From JADGNZ01 sp963715895 (GTDB lineage: Bacteria; Acidobacteriota; Thermoanaerobaculia; Gp7-AA8), in NCBI GenBank assembly GCA_963715895.1, contig OY970284.1, forward strand, positions 2,108,001 to 2,172,000: a stretch of 64,000 bases of DNA. The letters run 5' to 3'. Below are positions 61,199 to 64,000 of this stretch, piece after piece. The notes beneath the pieces were generated by a model. The model saw nothing but the letters and a program-made list of their open reading frames with translations. It was not told where the DNA came from and searched no databases. The position numbers and the translations under genes are program-made. The number at the start of each line of letters is the position of its first letter. Position 1 is the stretch's first letter.

Positions 61199-62878
61199 TC
61201 ACCTCGTCATCTGCCGGTAGCGGATCCGATGCGGTTGATCGGCTTCGGCGCCGAGGCGCCTGTGCTTGTCCTCTTCGTACTCGCTGTAGTTGCCGTCGAA
61301 CCAGACTACGCGGCTGTCGCCCTCGAAGGCCAGGATGTGCGTGGCCACGCGGTCGAGGAACCAGCGGTCATGGGAGATGACGATGGCGCAGCCGGCAAAG
61401 TTCTCCAGAGCTTCTTCGAGGGCACGCATGGTGTTGACGTCGAGATCGTTGGTCGGCTCGTCGAGCAGAAGGACGTTGGCCCCCTCTTTCAACATCTTGG
61501 CGAGATGGACTCGATTGCGCTCGCCGCCGGACAGCACGCCGACTTTCTTCTGCTGATCGGAACCGGAGAAGTTGAAGCGGGCCACGTACGCGCGTGAATT
61601 CATCTCCCGCGGTCCGAGCAATACCAGCTCGGTCCCGCCGGTGATCTCCTCGAAGATCGACTTGTCGGGATCGAGCGTCCGGTCCTGGTCGATATAACCG
61701 AGCCTCACGGTCTCGCCGACACGGATGGTTCCGGCGTCCGGCGGCTCCTGGCCGAGGATCATCCGGAACAGCGTGGTCTTGCCGGCGCCGTTCGGGCCGA
61801 TCACGCCGATGATGCCGCCCGGCGGAAGCTTGAACTCCATCTCGTCGATGAGGAGCGTATCGCCGAAGGCTTTGCGTACGTTGTCCGCTTCGACGACGAT
61901 GCCGCCGAGGCGAGGGCCGGGCGGGATGTAGATCTCGAGGTCCTGGACCTTCTCCTGCGTCTGCTGGTTGAGTAGCTCTTCATAGGAGGTGATGCGGGCC
62001 TTCCCTTTGGCGTGACGGCCCTTCGGCGACATCCGGATCCATTCGAGCTCCCGCTCGAGTGTTTTCTGCCGCTGCGACTCCGCCTTTTCCTCGTGCTGCA
62101 GGCGGGCCTGCTTCTGCTCCAGCCACGAGGAGTAGTTGCCCTTGAACGGGATGCCGGCGCCGCGGTCGAGCTCCAGAATCCAGCCGGCCACGTTATCGAG
62201 GAAGTAGCGGTCGTGTGTGACGGCGATGACGGTGCCGGGATATTGCTGCAGATGTTTCTCCAGCCACTCCACCGACTCGGCGTCGAGATGGTTGGTCGGC
62301 TCGTCGAGCAGGAGGATGTCAGGAGCCTGAAGCAACAGCCGGCAGAGTGCCACGCGGCGCTTCTCGCCGCCGGAGAGGATGCCGCAGAGCGTATCGCCGG
62401 GAGGGCATCGCAGCGCGTCCATGGCCATCTCCAGCCTGGAGTCGAGGTCCCATGCGCCGGTGGCGTCGAGCTTGTCCTGCACCTTGCCCTGACGTTCCAT
62501 CAGCTTGTCCATGTCGGCGTCGGGATTGCCGAAGGCGTTGTTGATCTCATCGAACTCCTTGAGGAGGTCGATGACCGGCTGCACGCCCTGCTCGACGATC
62601 TCGCGGACGGTTTTGGCCGGATCGAGCTGCGGCTCCTGTTCGAGAAAGCCGACGGTGTGGCCGGGGGAGAGAACGGTCTCGCCGAGGAAGTCGTGGTCCG
62701 TGCCGGCCAGGATGCGCAGCAGCGACGACTTGCCCGACCCGTTCAGGCCGATGACGCCGATCTTCGCACCATAGAAATAGGAGAGGTAGATGTCCTTGAG
62801 GACCTGCTTCTTGCCGTGAAACTTCGAGACTCCGACCATCGAGTAGATGATCTTGTTTGGTTCGGTGTTGGTGGCCAT
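61199..62878 (-). CDS. ettA: ABC-F translational throttle EttA
   Basis: A 559-aa soluble protein with two ABC domains. P-loops GLNGSGKS and GPNGAGKT; signatures LSGGEKRRVALC and LSGGERNRVHLA; Walker B LLLDEPTNHLDAE and LLLDEPTNDLDVN. The linker between domains is Lys/Glu-rich and KGKARI fits EttA. Length matches the family (about 555). It binds the ribosomal E site and gates the first elongation step according to ATP/ADP. ATG62878 is used; the upstream frame is repeat-derived. Confidence 0.92.
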   Translation of the reverse strand: MATNTEPNKIIYSMVGVSKFHGKKQVLKDIYLSYFYGAKIGVIGLNGSGKSSLLRILAGTDHDFLGETVLSPGHTVGFLEQEPQLDPAKTVREIVEQGVQPVIDLLKEFDEINNAFGNPDADMDKLMERQGKVQDKLDATGAWDLDSRLEMAMDALRCPPGDTLCGILSGGEKRRVALCRLLLQAPDILLLDEPTNHLDAESVEWLEKHLQQYPGTVIAVTHDRYFLDNVAGWILELDRGAGIPFKGNYSSWLEQKQARLQHEEKAESQRQKTLERELEWIRMSPKGRHAKGKARITSYEELLNQQTQEKVQDLEIYIPPGPRLGGIVVEADNVRKAFGDTLLIDEMEFKLPPGGIIGVIGPNGAGKTTLFRMILGQEPPDAGTIRVGETVRLGYIDQDRTLDPDKSIFEEITGGTELVLLGPREMNSRAYVARFNFSGSDQQKKVGVLSGGERNRVHLAKMLKEGANVLLLDEPTNDLDVNTMRALEEALENFAGCAIVISHDRWFLDRVATHILAFEGDSRVVWFDGNYSEYEEDKHRRLGAEADQPHRIRYRQMTR

Positions 62879-62941
62879 GGGGCGCGGATTGTAGTGGAAG
62901 AACCGGCGCGTCTCGGCTTCATGGATGAGAACGGTCCTCCC

Positions 62942-63088
62942 GAGGTTATCGGTTATCGGGGGTCGGGAGTCGGAGATCAAAGTTTTTCGAGGTTACGCGG
63001 CTGTAGATCGAAATTCTCTCCGACCTCCGACCTCCGACCTCCGACCTCCGACTCCCGACCCCCCGATACCGACAACCGACAACCCGCT
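62942..63088. repeat. Heptamer-type inverted repeat
   Basis: GGTTATCGGTTATCGG (62945-62960) and GGGTCGGGAGTCGGAG on the left; four CGACCTC units, CGACTCC, CGACCCC and CGACAAC units (about 63028-63085) on the right. It shows that the 7-bp family is not limited to TTAT/TTGT: CGA-Y-NN-C covers all units. Lies between ettA and the phosphatase gene. Confidence 0.75.
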
Positions 63089-63094
63089 ATCCAG

Positions 63095-64000
63095 CTACAT
63101 CGCCGCGCGCGCCGTCGCTTCGCTCTCGAATGACACCACTACCAGCGTCTGGTCGTCCTCGGGCGGACGATTCCGCGTGAACTTGCGGATGGAGTTGAGC
63201 AGCGTTTTCTTGATGTCCTCGGCGTCCATGTGGCCGCAGGCGAGGATGGTCTTCTCGAAACGTTCGAAGCCGAAGGGATCGCCGTCGTCGTCGATCGCTT
63301 CGATCAGGCCGTCGCTGTAGAGGATGAGGCGGTCGCCGTCGTCGAAGTCGACGGTGTGCTCGGTGAACGGGTCGCGGCGTTTGACGCCGAGCGGGAAGCC
63401 CCACGACGACAGCGACTCCAACCGCTTGGCTCCGGCGCGGAAGACGTAGGGATCGAGATGGCCGGCCGAGGAGAAACGGAGCGTCTGTGTGGCGGGATCG
63501 AGCAAGCCGAAGAAGAACGTCATCATGATCCGCTTCGGCGCGGTCTTCATGACGATGTCGTTGAGCACGTTCATCACCGCGCGCGGCGAGGGGTCGTAGC
63601 CGACTTGCACCAGCAGCGCCGACTTGGCCATGGCCATGACGATGCCGCTGGTCAAACCATGGCCGGAGACGTCGCCGAAGGCGATGCCGATCTCACCGTT
63701 TGGCATGGTCAGGAAGTCGAAGTAGTCGCCGCCGATCTCCGTGGCGGCGCGATAGTGCGAAGCGAACGATGCACCCGGCAGATCGGGCGCGTCGACCGGC
63801 AGGAGGGCGGCCTGGATGCGGTTTGCCGCATCGATCTCCGCCTTCACGCGCTCGCGCTCGACGATGCGCTTCACGTGCGGCGCCAGATCGTCGTAGGTGT
63901 AGACAACCTCGCGCTTGGTCATCATCGCCGCGATGCCGAAGACGAGCAGAGCTGCCAGCGGCAATGCCGCTGTCAGGATCAGTTGCTGCAGAATGTGCCC
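63095..64000 (-). CDS. SpoIIE-type (PP2C-like) protein phosphatase, 5' partial
   Basis: At least 302 aa; the frame is open to the window edge and the first visible residues (LQQLILTAALPLAALLVFGIAA) form a membrane helix, so an N-terminal sensory part lies outside. A short linker helix (ERERVKAEIDAANRIQAALLP) leads to the phosphatase: GGDYFDFL, FGDVSGHGLTSGIVMA, SSAGHLDP, LILYSDGLIEA and DDQTLVVV. These are metal-binding motifs of RsbU/SpoIIE enzymes, which act on anti-anti-sigma factors. No such target is in the window. TTG63964 should not be taken as the true start. Confidence 0.85.
   Translation of the reverse strand, partial: GHILQQLILTAALPLAALLVFGIAAMMTKREVVYTYDDLAPHVKRIVERERVKAEIDAANRIQAALLPVDAPDLPGASFASHYRAATEIGGDYFDFLTMPNGEIGIAFGDVSGHGLTSGIVMAMAKSALLVQVGYDPSPRAVMNVLNDIVMKTAPKRIMMTFFFGLLDPATQTLRFSSAGHLDPYVFRAGAKRLESLSSWGFPLGVKRRDPFTEHTVDFDDGDRLILYSDGLIEAIDDDGDPFGFERFEKTILACGHMDAEDIKKTLLNSIRKFTRNRPPEDDQTLVVVSFESEATARAAM

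Overview
The window is high-GC, gene-dense bacterial chromosome. It carries Oar-type TonB-dependent receptors with a carboxypeptidase-regulatory N-terminus, LVIVD beta-propellers, Ig-like and collagen-like secreted proteins, an ECF-like sigma factor next to a TPR-CHAT protein, EttA, a bactofilin and many Tat/Sec exported redox proteins. This mix suggests a Gram-negative member of the Acidobacteriota or a close relative. The assignment is inferred from gene content only; no rRNA or other marker gene is present. No tRNA, rRNA or CRISPR array was seen.

Layout. 1-2.6 kb: end of a membrane cytochrome b, a small cytochrome c and a CreD-like membrane protein. 2.6-6.1 kb: a PLD-helicase-DUF3427 protein divergent from a small zinc-ribbon protein. 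6.2-6.5 kb: an array with a 21-bp period. 6.5-9.3 kb: a radical SAM/B12 protein fused in frame to a zinc alcohol dehydrogenase. 9.5-14.9 kb: a Hyb-type [NiFe] uptake hydrogenase operon (hybO-A-B-C-D order). 14.9-19.3 kb: secreted and Cys-rich proteins and a CHASE3 histidine kinase on the minus strand. 19.5-29.0 kb: hydrogenase maturation genes hypF-C-D-E, then a palindromic element interrupted by an IS481-family element, then a crotonase gene, hypA, hypB and a nickel permease. 29.0-34 kb: a second 21-bp-period array, secreted proteins and a flippase-like protein. 33.6-40.3 kb: a collagen-like protein divergent from a sigma factor / anti-sigma-TPR-CHAT protease / unknown-protein operon. 40.3-45.5 kb: LVIVD propeller, lipoprotein, a His/Gly-rich exported protein and a response regulator. 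45.6-50.5 kb: M48 peptidase and a MacAB-like tripartite pump. 50.7-52 kb: an IS3-family remnant. 52-57.5 kb: bactofilin, aldehyde dehydrogenase, M28 peptidase, purine permease. 57.5-64 kb: TonB receptor, EttA and a SpoIIE-type phosphatase that runs off the window.

How the genes work together. HybO/HybC form the hydrogenase core and HybA/HybB pass electrons to quinone. HybD trims the large subunit. HypA/B (with the nickel permease) supply nickel, and HypC/D/E/F build the Fe(CN)2CO centre. Both hybC and hypE contain single-base frameshifts in this sequence. Either the assembly has indel errors or the hydrogenase pathway is decaying; everything else in the two reading frames is intact.

A second theme is repeats. 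Almost every larger intergenic gap holds an inverted-repeat element drawn from a small set of modules: a CGGTTAT/CGGTTGT heptamer family, GGTCTCGCGGTGT, TGGCACAGACACTCTTG, a CTTCTCCCCC palindrome and others. These modules appear to have extended hypF, bridged two genes into a fusion and served as landing sites for IS elements. The most promising possibly undescribed system is the sigma factor / ZAS-TM-TPR-CHAT operon at 35.4-40.3 kb.
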